Below, one piece after another: positions 1 to 9,726 of a stretch of 36,955 nt of DNA. The position numbers were made by a program, and so were the translations under genes. Source of the stretch: Hypsibius dujardini (lineage: Eukaryota; Tardigrada; Eutardigrada; Parachela; Hypsibiidae); NCBI GenBank assembly GCA_001579985.1, contig LRSR01010396.1, forward strand, positions 1-36,955. The letters run 5' to 3'. Below the pieces are notes generated by a model. It was not told where the DNA came from, ran no database searches, and saw only the letters and a program-made list of their open reading frames with translations. Numbering within the stretch: the stretch's first letter is position 1; the number at the start of each line of letters is the position of its first letter.

Positions 1-1319
1 GAGCTTCTTGACTACGAGTACGTCGACGAGGATGCGTTTGCCACGACCGGAGCGGAGATCGCCCAGTTGGATGACATGATGGGGTAGAGCCCGTAGAGGA
101 AAAAGACTTCCCCCTCCGCCGCCAGGTCCACGCGAGGTAATCTTTATTCATCACCCGAAGCCATCCCCACTCGCGGTTTTCCATTTGCCAGGGCATGTGA
201 GCATTTATTCAGCTGGGTTTAGGGACTTCCTCCTGACACCAGAATTGTTGAAGGAGATTCACGCAGCAGGGCTGGAGCATCCTTAAGGTTCGTGATTCTC
301 GCGTTTATCCTGATGTAGTTTGTAGTTACCCGGGATTTGCAATTTAGAGTTCAACATGAATGCATCTCGCAAGCGCTTCTGGGGATGGGTGTAGTGTGTC
401 GGGCTAAATCGGGAATGGGGAAGACAGGTGACGGTGCTGAAGGCTATTGACGCTACGTTGTTTTGCACTTATTTGTTAAGGACGTTAGACCATTTGCCTG
501 ATTTTAGCTGTGTTCGTCCTGTCAACGCTTCAGCAATTGGATCCCATTGTTCTCGTCATTTATCAAATTGGCATAAGCATCGGAAACGGCTTAAGGACAC
601 AGCGTCATCGTGGTCGATCGGGTTGGTTAATCGATTTGTAGCGGTTGATTCGTAGCCGCAGTGAACCGTTTGTTTAATTGTTGATTGATTGATTGATTGT
701 TGGTGCTCGTAACGGATTTATTGACTGGCTGAATCTGAATGGATTCTCTGACCGCTTGAAGAACAGCTCGTTAGAATGCCCAACCGATTGATCGTGCCTA
801 TGCATCGTGGACCTCAACTGACGGATCTTTGTTGGTGATTATTGTTAGGTTTCCAATTGCAAAGGAATACGAAATACTCGACGTCTACATGAAGAACGTC
901 AGATTGGGCGTTTTCCTTGGAGGTTTGCTCATAGAGGCGGATCAAGAAAGTATCGAGGAGAGCTATCTGAATATCGTGGTGGGAACTCCCGGTCGAATTT
1001 CCAATGCGCTAAGTCGCTGGACTTCCATCATGTTAAGCACTTCGTTCTTGATGAGTGCAACAAAGGGGTGGGACTGGACATGAGGAAGGACATTCAGGCA
1101 CTGTTGCTGAAGCAAACGCCGGAACAGAAGCAAGTTATGATGATCAGGTAAAAATTGTTGGCGCTGCGCTTTCGGTAATCGATTCGCTTGAAGGTTGTAT
1201 TCCAAGTACTATGATTACGTCGCGTTTATAGTGCTACCCTGCCGAAGAAGATTCGAAATACCTGCCTCAAATTTATTAATATAAGTTGAGTAAATTTGAA
1301 TCAGCAGCAGACAGACAGC

Positions 1320-1368
<49 letters not shown>

Positions 1369-2261
1369 AACAAACACAAACCACAGACTCACAGATAGAC
1401 AGACACACGCTGACAAAGGAGACGAACGGACGAACGAGAGGACTGGACAGGCACTGAGTCAGACATCAGTATTAATGACGTTTGAACATACGTTTGTAGT
1501 GTTTACTTTGCTGTTGAGGATCCCCTGGAGTTGATTATAGATTATGATGCAAAGCTCACCCTTCACAGACTGCAGCAGCATTACCTGAAGCTGAAGTGTA
1601 GTGACAAGAACCAACAGCTCTGTGAATTGCTTGACATCATTGAGTTCAGCCAGGCGTAAGTCCTCTTCTGGGCAAATTTTTGGTAAAGTCACACCGTTCG
1701 TAGCTTCTTGTTTCAGGATCATCTTCAGAAAATCCGTGCAGCGCTGTATGTGTCTGAATGACTTGTTGAATGAACAAAACTTTCCGTCCATTCCCATCAC
1801 GTTGTCATGCCGCAGGAGGAGTGTTTTGATCGCTGTTTCCGTTTAAGGACTATGGTTGCAGAATTTCGGTGGTAACTGATCTGTTTGGTCGTGGTACGTG
1901 AATGTGATGATACTGCTGCCGACGAAACGTACACGTCGCATAATGTGTTGATGTCCTTTAATTTCTGCTAGGCATAGATGTGGAACGTGTCAACATTGTC
2001 ATTAACTATGAGTGCCCCTTCGACTTAGACACCTATCTCCATCGTGTAGCGCGCGCCGGTAGGTTTGGCTCGAAAGGGTTGGCTATCACATTCATCGGCG
2101 ACAACGAGGACTCAGAAATTCTGAAACAGGTACGGAATCAATGAGCTTGTAGTGGTGCTGAGATTGTGTGACAGTTAGTGATGCAACAGGTGCAGAGTCG
2201 CTTCCATTTCGACATTACGGACCTGCTGGACGAGCTGGACGTCGTGGGATTTTCACGCTGA
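1..2261 (+). pseudogene. UAP56/DDX39 DExD-box RNA helicase pseudogene with introns (left end cut by window)
   Basis: Pieces in order match UAP56/DDX39, the mRNA-export and splicing helicase: ELLDYE near the N-terminus (from 1), [14 protein letters not shown] (about 204-245), VQHECI with Walker A AKSGMGKT (349-427), AVFVLSTLQQLDP (from about 509), IAKEYE to VVGTPGRI (about 855-1000), the motif II region (about 1010-1148), SATL (about 1231), KLTLHRLQQHY (from about 1519), KSVQRC (about 1730), LFGRG (about 1880), [10 protein letters not shown] (about 2040-2070) and the C-terminal exon 2190-2261. Disablements seen: in-frame TAG at 88-90 with the match resuming in another frame; TAA at 284-286; frameshift near 1005-1015 inside the exon; another near 1835-1850. 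Motif Ia (TREL) is unrecognisable, and motif II DECD has become DECN. GT-AG introns persist, so it arose by genomic duplication and not retroposition. A true UAP56 gene should exist elsewhere. Sequencing indels are a weaker alternative, because neighbouring genes are clean. Confidence 0.88.
1311..1400. repeat. CAGA tetranucleotide array in a pseudogene intron
   Basis: About 15 near-perfect CAGA units occupy 1311-1370 and degrade into CAAA/CAGA variants to about 1400. The array lies in the intron between the SATL exon and the KLTL exon of the helicase pseudogene. Confidence 0.95.
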
Positions 2262-2997
2262 ACTATGATTTTTCCCGTTCAATTCATTTTTCCTTACTCT
2301 GGACTTTCCTTCCGTTTATTGTTACTACGATGTTGTTCTTTTGTTTTTCACTGTACCCCACTTTCGTTTGCTCACGCGGATTTTTTCTTGTACTGTTCAA
2401 GCTCTCTGTCCGTTCTATCAGGAGTGCCTTTTTCAAATGCAGCCGTCAGTTTGTGCACGGTATGTACACACGTGGCAGAAACCTTGCGCTATCCGGGTTA
2501 AGCCATTCCACTCGTTGCGTGGCTGTTATACACAGCCCCTGAGTTATAGTGCTTGATTCGGTCAGCGCAAGGTTTTTGCCACATGTGTATAGTGCATTGC
2601 ACGGCAATCGCGCAACAGTGAGAAGGTAAAATTTCATGGGTACCTTGGAAAGCATCTCATCAGTCTAAATCTATTTCACACCATCTGGAAAGCAAATGAA
2701 ACATCGTTGGTGAGTGAAAGAGGTCGGGCTAATCCCAGTGAGAGAGGACACTGGACATGCACTCCAACTGCACCCATCGCGTAATGCACATGCGCAAAAA
2801 TGTGCATCGCGCATTTTGTGACGCACCAAAACTTGTGATTTTCCAACGCTTCCTTTTCTCCTTTATTTTGATCTTACAACCGTTTTCGTCTTAACTCTTA
2901 CATCTGCACCAGAACTAAGTTTTTGGATCTAAAAATATTGTTGACCTGATGAAAAGGATTCCTACACCGTCAGAATTCTCAGTGCGCCGTATCCGCG
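2262..2997. other. Intergenic: TIR element B copy 1 and leader of the NEMP1-like gene
   Basis: No coding exon is recognisable. A short inverted-repeat element occupies about 2461-2591 (listed separately). The remainder up to the ATG at 2998 is presumably promoter and 5' untranslated sequence of the NEMP1-like gene. No TATA box or other core element could be assigned with confidence. Confidence 0.6.
2461..2591. mobile_element. Short TIR element (family B, copy 1), MITE-like, about 131 bp
   Basis: The ends are inverted repeats of about 28 bp: GTGGCAGAAACCTTGCGCT on the left and AGCGCAAGGTTTTTGCCAC on the right. TA dinucleotides flank both ends. There is no coding capacity. A second copy in the same orientation lies at about 36143-36270 with a related interior (GTTAAGCCATTCCACTCGTT here, GTTAAACCATTACACTCGTT there). 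This is typical of a nonautonomous DNA transposon using a TA target. Family assignment to Tc1/mariner is inferred only from TA. Confidence 0.75.
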
Positions 2998-5044
2998 ATG
3001 ACGTCACTGGGTTTGTTTTGCTTATTCCTGACGGCAACCTCGGTGTGGGCCTACCACAGTCCCTCTTCCGCCGAACGCTTCGCCGCCGCTCAGGGAGATT
3101 TTTCCAATGACGATGACTTGGGCTCATTGGACGGTGAAGAGCGCGGAGCGGAAGGGTGGAGTACTTCAGCGGGCCAGCCGATCGAAGTGGACGCTAAACC
3201 CAGGAAGGAATTGAAAATCTTCTGCTGGCCCGGTGTGCGCAAAGACATTCGCCGGCTGTGGTTCACCGCGGCTTATGAATTGAACATCACCGATGATTCC
3301 TTCCATCTCTACAAGGGTGCGACGGTGGAGGAGGTGGAGAATCAGAAGAAGGCAGCGCATCGCTGGTTCGCTTTTCTTCCATGGCGAGATCGAAACATTC
3401 GGCTGGCGAGGTACCTGTTTTTTTAAAGTCTACTTTTCAGGCGCTCTTTCGTTTTTCTGGTAACGAAGAATAAATCATTTTAGCGTCGGTTTGGTTTGGT
3501 TGCTGTCAATCTCACGGGATTGATTTTTGTGTTAGCTTGAAAGATGGATTAATCGATTGATTGATCGATCACTTATGCTTTTCGCTCTTTTTATGTTATT
3601 ATCCTTCCAATAATTCAATCAATCGATTCTACCAATTTTGCACGTAACGAATTTCTGGGATTGCTGACCATTTGAGAAAAGAAATCATGAGTTAATCCTT
3701 CACAAGAATTTTAATTAATTAACTGAATGTTGTGTTTACAGTTTCTCGCAGACCTGCATCGGCGTTTTTACCAAGGAAGCCTACCAGCTGTACGTCCGGA
3801 CAAACCGGATCGATCCGTTCCGACTGGGAATGTTCATTGCCGGTTTATGCTTAATGCTTTTCGCCCGGAAGATGAGCCGAAACACAGTTTTCCATTACGG
3901 TTCGGGGATCTCCATCGCGCTGGTTGGCTCTTTGCTCGTGCTCATTTATGTAATCTCTCGGATGATTCCACGCAAGGCTGCTGGAGTGTCCTTTCTGGTC
4001 GGCGGATGGGCGGTGGTGTTGTACTTTCTACGGACGATGTGGGCGAACTTTTGGGAAACGCTGAGTGAACATCGACAATACGCGGCGGCCTACGTCGCGG
4101 CGGTGTCCGCGCTAACTTTTCTTGGTATTTACCGGTATGGCGGAGTGACAAATCCCCGGACTATGGACGTGCTGCAATGGATCATGCAGGCGGTCGGTGA
4201 GTTGGGAATTTAACTGTTCTTACCAGTGGTTAGCAATCCTACTATGGGGGAGGGAATCCTGCTGGTCAAACTGCCATTTTACGGGTTCTTGCCAGTCCAT
4301 TTCTCCGCTGGTTACTTTACTGTACTCTCCCAATTATTGCGTTACACTACACAGTTCATCTCTCCGTATGTTCAATTAACTTCTTAATTACTTTCAAATT
4401 ACATTTTTTTGTATTGATTTGCAGGAGCTGCTTTGATCTATTTGAGCTGTACCATTGAGCTGGCCGGCATCATCCTAGTCATCTTCGTTGGTGGACTGGA
4501 CGTTCTCCTGCATAGCGGGTACGCCTTCCGTCGCTTCCGCCTCGTCAACTGGCTCTTCCCACCTCGACCGCGTAAGCTGATTAGTCAGGCGGAGTTCGAC
4601 GCAATCGGCCGGCGAGAAACGGAGAAAGCACTTCGGGAGCTTCGACAGTACTGCAACAGCCCCGGGGCGAAACCTTGGAGTCTCGTGAAGAAGGTTAGGA
4701 ACCCATCCCGTTTGAGTGATTTTGTGGACGAGGGAACTCATTTGATTCCGGACGAAGTGGATTCCTACCTGCAACATCTCACGTTCGATGGGGCAGATGA
4801 AGATGACGATATTAGCCAGGACGAGGAAGAGAGTTCCCCGGTTAGTCCGCAGTGGGCTAACGGTAATTCCGGCGGTCGGTCGAACGGTTCGCCATCTGCA
4901 AAGCGGACCTTTGCAGACCGATTTGGCGGTCGAGGAGCCTTCATGCATGGAAGCTACTCACGGAATTCTCCTAGTTTGGGAAATCGATCGGACCGGTCTT
5001 CCAACGTCAGCACTCACGATTTTGAACCTATGGATTTTGAATAG
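2998..5044 (+). CDS. NEMP1: NEMP1/TMEM194-like inner nuclear membrane protein, 3 exons, 495 aa
   Basis: Exons are 2998-3410, 3742-4196 and 4425-5044. All junctions are GT-AG and the joined frame is 495 codons plus TAG. Residues 1-18 (MTSLGLFCLFLTATSVWA) form a signal peptide. A lumenal region follows, then about five hydrophobic helices at roughly 166-182, 194-212, 218-238, 255-273 and 290-312. The cytosolic or nucleoplasmic tail carries the family signature: LISQAEFDAIGRRETEKALR, then RQYCNSPGAKPW, then PSRLSDFVDEGTHLIPDEVD. NEMP proteins sit in the inner nuclear membrane and act in nuclear envelope stiffness and fertility. Human NEMP1 is 444 aa, so length is comparable. The extreme C-terminus is acidic then Ser/Gly-rich. 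The start was chosen as the only ATG followed by a signal peptide. NEMP1 versus NEMP2 cannot be decided. Confidence 0.92.
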
Positions 5045-6733
5045 ATGCTGTAGTGTACTTTTATACCTGTGCGGGGGCTTGTGGAATGCCGAAAGTTCCG
5101 GTTCGCACAAGTTCGCTTTACTTTCTACTACTAATTTTCACGGATTTCTGCGCCGTGCACTCTGTGATGTCTGTGTTCTTCCTATTGCCTTGATCGCGCA
5201 ACCTCACTGGCTCGGATAGGCGGACAAACCAAAGAGTTATTTGACATTAGTTGCTAAATCGGACAAGTAAACTCAAGGGAAATTTCAGATTAATCCAATG
5301 ATAATACAGTGATATTGTATTTCATAGGCAGAATGAAAGGTTGCTCCACGTACATGATCGACACCGGCACACTTATTGTGTGTCTCAACGGTCGCCCTTT
5401 TTTCTCATCACTTCACCGCTCAAATTTTGGTTAGCACGCGGAAGTTGCTGGCCTGTTCAAAGGGCAGAGAAGATATTGAAATCGGTTCGCCATCACTGAC
5501 AACAGTCCTGATCATTACAGCTACAGCCGCAGATGGTATGAAGTAAGGGCACTGGAATGGGCAACTTCCCGTACCCTGGAATGGGCCACCCTGGAATCAC
5601 AACTTCTACACAAGTTTCGGCTATCGCTAAGATTCTAAGCGATAGAGAATAATCGATAATCCGGTGGAGCGTGTACCAGATATGAAAAACAATTGTGGAA
5701 ACATGTTTAAAAAAGAGAAATAAAAAGCTCCACTGGACGATTGGAGAAAGTCCACTGTAGAGGTCGCTGACTACGCAGTGACTTATCTGTTTTTGATAAT
5801 TTGCGACAGAACGCCCCCTGCCGCCCGGTGGCCCATTCCAGGGTACGGGAAGTCAAGTGGCCCATTCCAGTGCCCTTACCTCTTACGCTTACAAGGTTAC
5901 GGGGTCCAACCGTCATATACAGTACCAGTACGAGTACCAAAGTACAGTATTCCTGTACGGAGGCTGTACTCGTACAGTTCGTGCATGTGCCTGTGACGTG
6001 CTGCCGCCGTCGTGGCAAGAGAAATCGAGGCGACCCGATCGATTATTCCGGAACGATTCTAACAGTCCAGCTATGTTCTCCGTTCACCAGTTCCGTCCTG
6101 CATGTATGTCTCTCCCCCGAGTCCCTATATTGCTGCTTTGGCAACGCAAGCTCCGTCACTACCGCAAATTCCATCACCCACCGACCTCCAGCAAGTCGAA
6201 AACAGACAAAGAAAGAGCTCCCAATCCCCTCAATGGCGGATCGATTATCGAGCGGATCCTTGTCAATAAAGGAGGCCTCGTGATATAAAGCACATCGCTG
6301 CTGCTGCGTGTGCATCCCCACTCCGATTCAATCAATAATACGGTGTAATACTAATAAAACAACAGAGGGACAGAACATAACCACCACTAATATTTCCATC
6401 AGTTGAAAAAAAAGGCTTAAAAAATGGAGAATGATTTGATAAGATTCCGGCAACACACTCCTGTGACGGGAATTTTTCTCTGTCATGGTCCTGTTCCTCG
6501 CTGTGTGCTGTACACGTCGTGTAAGATCGACTCTCATCCCTGCAAACAACACAGGAGGATAATCAACTGTGCACTCGATCGCTTGACACACTTTCCGGTG
6601 GGCGATTTATATGATACTGCGTAATGCCCACGAAGCGATAAATATCCCAGAGAAATAGGGAGACTGACTGACCCAAAAACCGTCCCTAGCGGAGGGGGAA
6701 TTTGACGGGAGCGAGTTTCGCGCTCGCTCCCTG
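5045..6733. other. Intergenic region between convergent NEMP1-like and ARL6IP1-like genes
   Basis: It holds the 3' flanks of the two convergent genes and TIR element A copy 1 (about 5537-5885). The open frames across 5700-6600 overlap the transposon or each other on both strands and resemble no known protein. I see no tRNA or other RNA gene here. Confidence 0.6.
5537..5885 (+). mobile_element. TIR element (family A, copy 1), MITE-like, about 349 bp
   Basis: The long terminal inverted repeats (about 50-60 bp) contain AAGGGCACTGGAATGGGC at the left and its complement at the right, each with a second internal TGGAATGGGCCACC-type subrepeat. TA lies at both outer ends (5537-5538 and 5884-5885), consistent with a TA target duplication. 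The interior (GAGAATAATCGATAA, GTAGAGGTCGCTGACTACGC) has no ORF and recurs in inverted orientation at 8893-9243. Confidence 0.82.
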
Positions 6734-6737
6734 TCAA
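6702..6737 (-). promoter_or_regulatory. Stem-loop spanning the ARL6IP1-like stop codon
   Basis: On the minus strand TTGAC-A-GGGAGCGAG pairs with CTCGCTCCC-GTCAA around the loop CGCGAAA: 14 base pairs and one bulged A. The TGA stop (6734-6736) is inside the 5' arm. The structure is seen in the sequence. A role in termination, readthrough or mRNA stability is only a hypothesis. The next in-frame stop is 14 codons downstream. Confidence 0.55.
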
Positions 6738-8251
6738 TTCTGCTTGACTGTCTTCCTGCTGCCGCGGATCTTGTTAATCAGTTCGAGGCCGTGGTGTTGG
6801 GCCAGCTTGAGAACGCCTTTCGCGTGCAGACCGGGCGCGAGGAGCAGCAGCGTAGTCTCCAAGTAGATGATGAAGAAGTTGTTGACCCGATCGAAGACGA
6901 TGGCCGCCACGATGAAGAGACCGCACAGGCCGATGCTGAAGACACGCGGCAGTTGGGCTTTCACGCCGCGGAGGTAGGTGCAGAAACCGGATGCGTAGCT
7001 GGAGAGATCCATCAGGCGGTGGCAGAATGCATCGTATTCCTGCTCCTCGCTGGAGCTCCTGGAACGAGCCAAGAGCAAGAGCAATTCAGTTTTGAGTAAC
7101 CGGCAAATTCAGTTTTGTGCAACCGAGTTTCCTGCTGTTTTTTCTAGAATCCTTCTGACATTATTTTCAGGTGGCTCTCCAGTTTTATTTTCAACCGGAA
7201 GTGGTTCCACGTGCAACGATAAAGAGGATATATTAATTTATTAAGATAGTGAGACACCATTGAAGTCCTCAACCTCGGTAACTGCTCAACGACTGAAATG
7301 CCTCCTTACTGAACTTAATAGGCACTAAAATAGTAAACAGGAAGGAAGGAAGTGCTGAAAACATAATCGTTGAACTTTATACCGAGACGCATCCTTCGAT
7401 GCCCGGTAAACGAATTGTTGTCTGCAGGCGTCGCGTATCATTTTCATCTCTAGCCGACACGCGCACTCAATAGATTTAATTAGATTTATATATAAGGCCA
7501 CTCTCTCTTATATATAAGAGAAAGTGGCCAGAAGAACTGCTACGATGGAATTAAGGTGCATCCATACAAAATCCCTGTAACAGTATACACAATGGATTTT
7601 CAGCCATGGCGCCACAACAGAGTCAACAAACGAAAAAGAAGTTAAAGTGAATTATTTAAAATAATAAATTATTTAAAATAGTAGATTTTTAAAATAAACT
7701 TTGCTTACTAAAAGTTTTGAAATTCCAGCTGTTAAATAAGATTATACAATTTTGCTTAAAATAAATTTTGCTTTGATTTTCAGACATGACGCCACAAAAG
7801 AATTAACAGACTAAGAAAACCGGAACCAAACTGAAATTCGAAAATAGTTGTTGCATACCAAGCATTGGGATCGAAGACAGTCGAGGAGATGATTGGGACG
7901 ATCCCATCCAAAAAGGCAACAACCGTGCCCAGGAGAGCGAGACAGCTCAGCGCAGACAGATCCAGCCACCAGATCACCAGGAAAAAGACCGTATTCACTC
8001 CGGCCAAAACCGCGGGACTCCACGGCTGGCGCCACTCCAGAAAGTGCACCACAGGCAGCACCAACGGACGCCAATCCTCCAGACGGGCCTTTAAGCGTCG
8101 TAGTTTTTCCTCCCGTTGATCCTCTCCGCCGTCCAATCCGGCCAACTCCAAATCACCTTGCTGTGAGTGGATGGGATCGAAGTTGTCTTTGTAAAGCCCT
8201 GAGTCCATTTCCCCGTCGTGAGTCATCGTAATCACAATTAGCGAAATGTGT
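6734..8251 (-). CDS. ARL6IP1: ARL6IP1-like ER membrane-shaping protein, 230 aa
   Basis: Coding exons are 8226-7859 and 7058-6734 (minus strand), joined phase 2 through an 800-bp intron with GT-AG ends, giving 230 codons plus TGA. Bases 8227-8251 are 5' untranslated sequence after a good acceptor (TTTCAG), so a further upstream noncoding exon is likely. ARL6IP1 is a reticulon-like protein with two hydrophobic hairpins that bends tubular ER and modulates ER import. The match to the family is seen in the first hairpin (FLEWRQPWSPAVLAGVNTVF, about residues 69-88), then FLDGIVPII and FDPNAW (human FGSNKW), and the second hairpin ending LETTLLLLAPGLHAKGVLK (human VTSLLLLPGLNQHGI). The human protein is 203 aa, so the acidic N-terminus is somewhat longer here. 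The ATG giving MTHDGEMD was chosen because the upstream ATGs lie before the splice acceptor. Confidence 0.9.
7496..7529. repeat. Near-perfect 34-bp palindrome in the ARL6IP1-like intron
   Basis: Two 17-bp arms, GGCCACTCTCTCTTATA and its complement with one mismatch, meet without a spacer. It could extrude as a cruciform or fold in the pre-mRNA. No function is implied. Confidence 0.8.
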
Positions 8252-8306
8252 CTGAAATACAAAAACATATGAGTCACCGAATGAATATGTGTGGCGAAAT
8301 CGAAAT

Positions 8307-8398
8307 GAATTCCTGTGCCAGTTCAGCATGAATTTCTGTGCCAGTTCAGTAAGAATTTCTGTGGCAGTTCAGCATGAATTCCTGTGTCAGTTCATTAT
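8307..8398. repeat. Four tandem copies of a 23-bp unit upstream of the ARL6IP1-like gene
   Basis: Units starting at 8307, 8330, 8353 and 8376 read approximately GAATTCCTGTGCCAGTTCAG plus CAT, with a few substitutions each. They lie upstream of the first visible exon of the minus-strand ARL6IP1-like gene, in its promoter or a leader intron. Confidence 0.85.
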
Positions 8399-8892
8399 GA
8401 TGAATAGGAATTGGAATGATCAGGATTCTCCTTTCGTACCTTATTAACTGAGGAGAGGAACTTTATTATTTCACGGTCAGGAATTAGTAATAATTATATC
8501 CAGGAAACTTGAATTAAATAGTTTTTTGTTGACGCAGGAATACCAGAGCAGAAAAGATGCGTTGCAAACGAATGGCAAGTGACTGAATTCATGTGTTGTT
8601 GTTGGGTGCAAAAACGCAGATGATCAGCATGACTCATTCACGTGGTCTACTCTACCCGTTTGATTGGTCAGCCGGAAATCAGTGGGCGGGTCTTGAGAAA
8701 CAGCTTGCATTCATTCCCAGTCGCAGCGGGCATCTATGTTACTAAAGTGCTATATTCATACAGAATGCTTTTTTATGTTTTGATCATTTGCTTTTGGTAT
8801 TTGACCATGCGCCAATACAACTTTTATGCTGGGTGACTTTTTTGAGGCACATTCTAGTAATAGGGCTAGCACCGCGCCACACCGTTCTACAG

Positions 8893-9243
8893 TATGAGGG
8901 AAGGGCTCTGGAATGGGCCACTTGATTTTCCGTACCCTGAAATGGAATGAGCCACCGGGTGGCAGGGGGCGCTTTGTCGCCAATCAATGGAAAACTGATG
9001 ATTCTTTGCGTAGTCAGCGACCTCTATAGTGAGTTTTTTCCAACCCTCCAATTATTTTCTTTCTAAACATGTTCCCATAACTTTTTTTCATAACTGATAC
9101 GCGTTCCACCGGAGTTATCGATTATTCTCTGTCGTTTAGGACCTTGAGGATAGCCAAAACCTCTCTGGAAGTTGTCATTCCAGGGTGGCCCATTCCAGGT
9201 TACGGGAAAGTCAATTGGTCCATTCCACGGCTCCTCCCTCATA
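8893..9243 (-). mobile_element. TIR element (family A, copy 2), MITE-like, about 351 bp
   Basis: The ends TATGAGGGAAGGGCTCTGG and its diverged complement match the copy at 5537-5885, and the interior matches it in reverse orientation (GAGAATAATCGATAACTCCG and GTAGTCAGCGACCTCTATAG). TA is present at both outer ends. There is no coding capacity. The two copies differ by many substitutions and small indels, so neither insertion looks recent. Confidence 0.82.
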
Positions 9244-9245
9244 CT

Positions 9246-9373
9246 GTACTGCCGTGATCATTTGGTGCTGCGTTTTAGATCCACCGTATATTATGACTAC
9301 AGTGAAGCAGAGTGTGTGCAGTCATAATATACGGGTTGGTCTAAAAAGCAGCACCAATTGGTCGCGACAGTAC
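9246..9373. mobile_element. Fold-back element with ~53-bp inverted arms
   Basis: The left arm 9246-9298 (with TTTGGTGCTGCGTTTTAGAT and CGTATATTATGACT) is complementary, with mismatches, to the right arm 9320-9373 (AGTCATAATATACG and AGCAGCACCAATTGG). The spacer is 21 bp. It directly abuts TIR element A copy 2. It may be an independent MITE or a rearranged fragment of a larger element. Confidence 0.7.
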
Positions 9374-9482
9374 AGTACATCTCAACTTCTTCAGGCTTAA
9401 TCCCTAGTAACTAAAGCAGCACCAATTGGTCGCGACAGTACAGTACATCTCAACTTCTTCAGGCTTAAGCCTTTAGTAACTG
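9345..9482. repeat. Direct tandem duplication of a ~68-bp unit
   Basis: Unit 1 (9345-9412) and unit 2 (9413-9482) are almost identical, both containing AAAGCAGCACCAATTGGTCG and CTCAACTTCTTCAGGCTTAA. Unit 1 overlaps the right arm of the fold-back element, so the duplication followed or accompanied its insertion. Confidence 0.88.
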
Positions 9483-9726
9483 AGGATACGGCGGTTGAGA
9501 CCGCGCCGGCAGAGTGGTGACGCCATCTGACTTGTTCGGGCCAGGCATCGTGAAAATAGGCACATCCGGTATGGGCCATTCTGCTAAATTTTTTTAGGAC
9601 GCTACAAAAGTTGCCAAGCAAGCTCATAGGTAATAACAATACGCGCATAAGTATAGAACACAATAACAAATACGAAAACAATAGAAATCGCATTACGTCT
9701 GGTTGATGACACATAAATTGCGAAGT

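Larger units (their letters stand above)
8252..9726. other. Intergenic region rich in short repeats
   Basis: It separates the ARL6IP1-like 5' side from the 3' end of the Slo1-like gene. It contains the 23-bp tandem repeat, TIR element A copy 2, the fold-back element and the 68-bp duplication listed separately. No coding exon is seen. Confidence 0.65.

Noticed and set aside
7811-8277. Large plus-strand and alternative minus-strand frames over the ARL6IP1-like first exon
   Set aside because: They overlap an exon with clear family similarity in another frame and have no similarity themselves.
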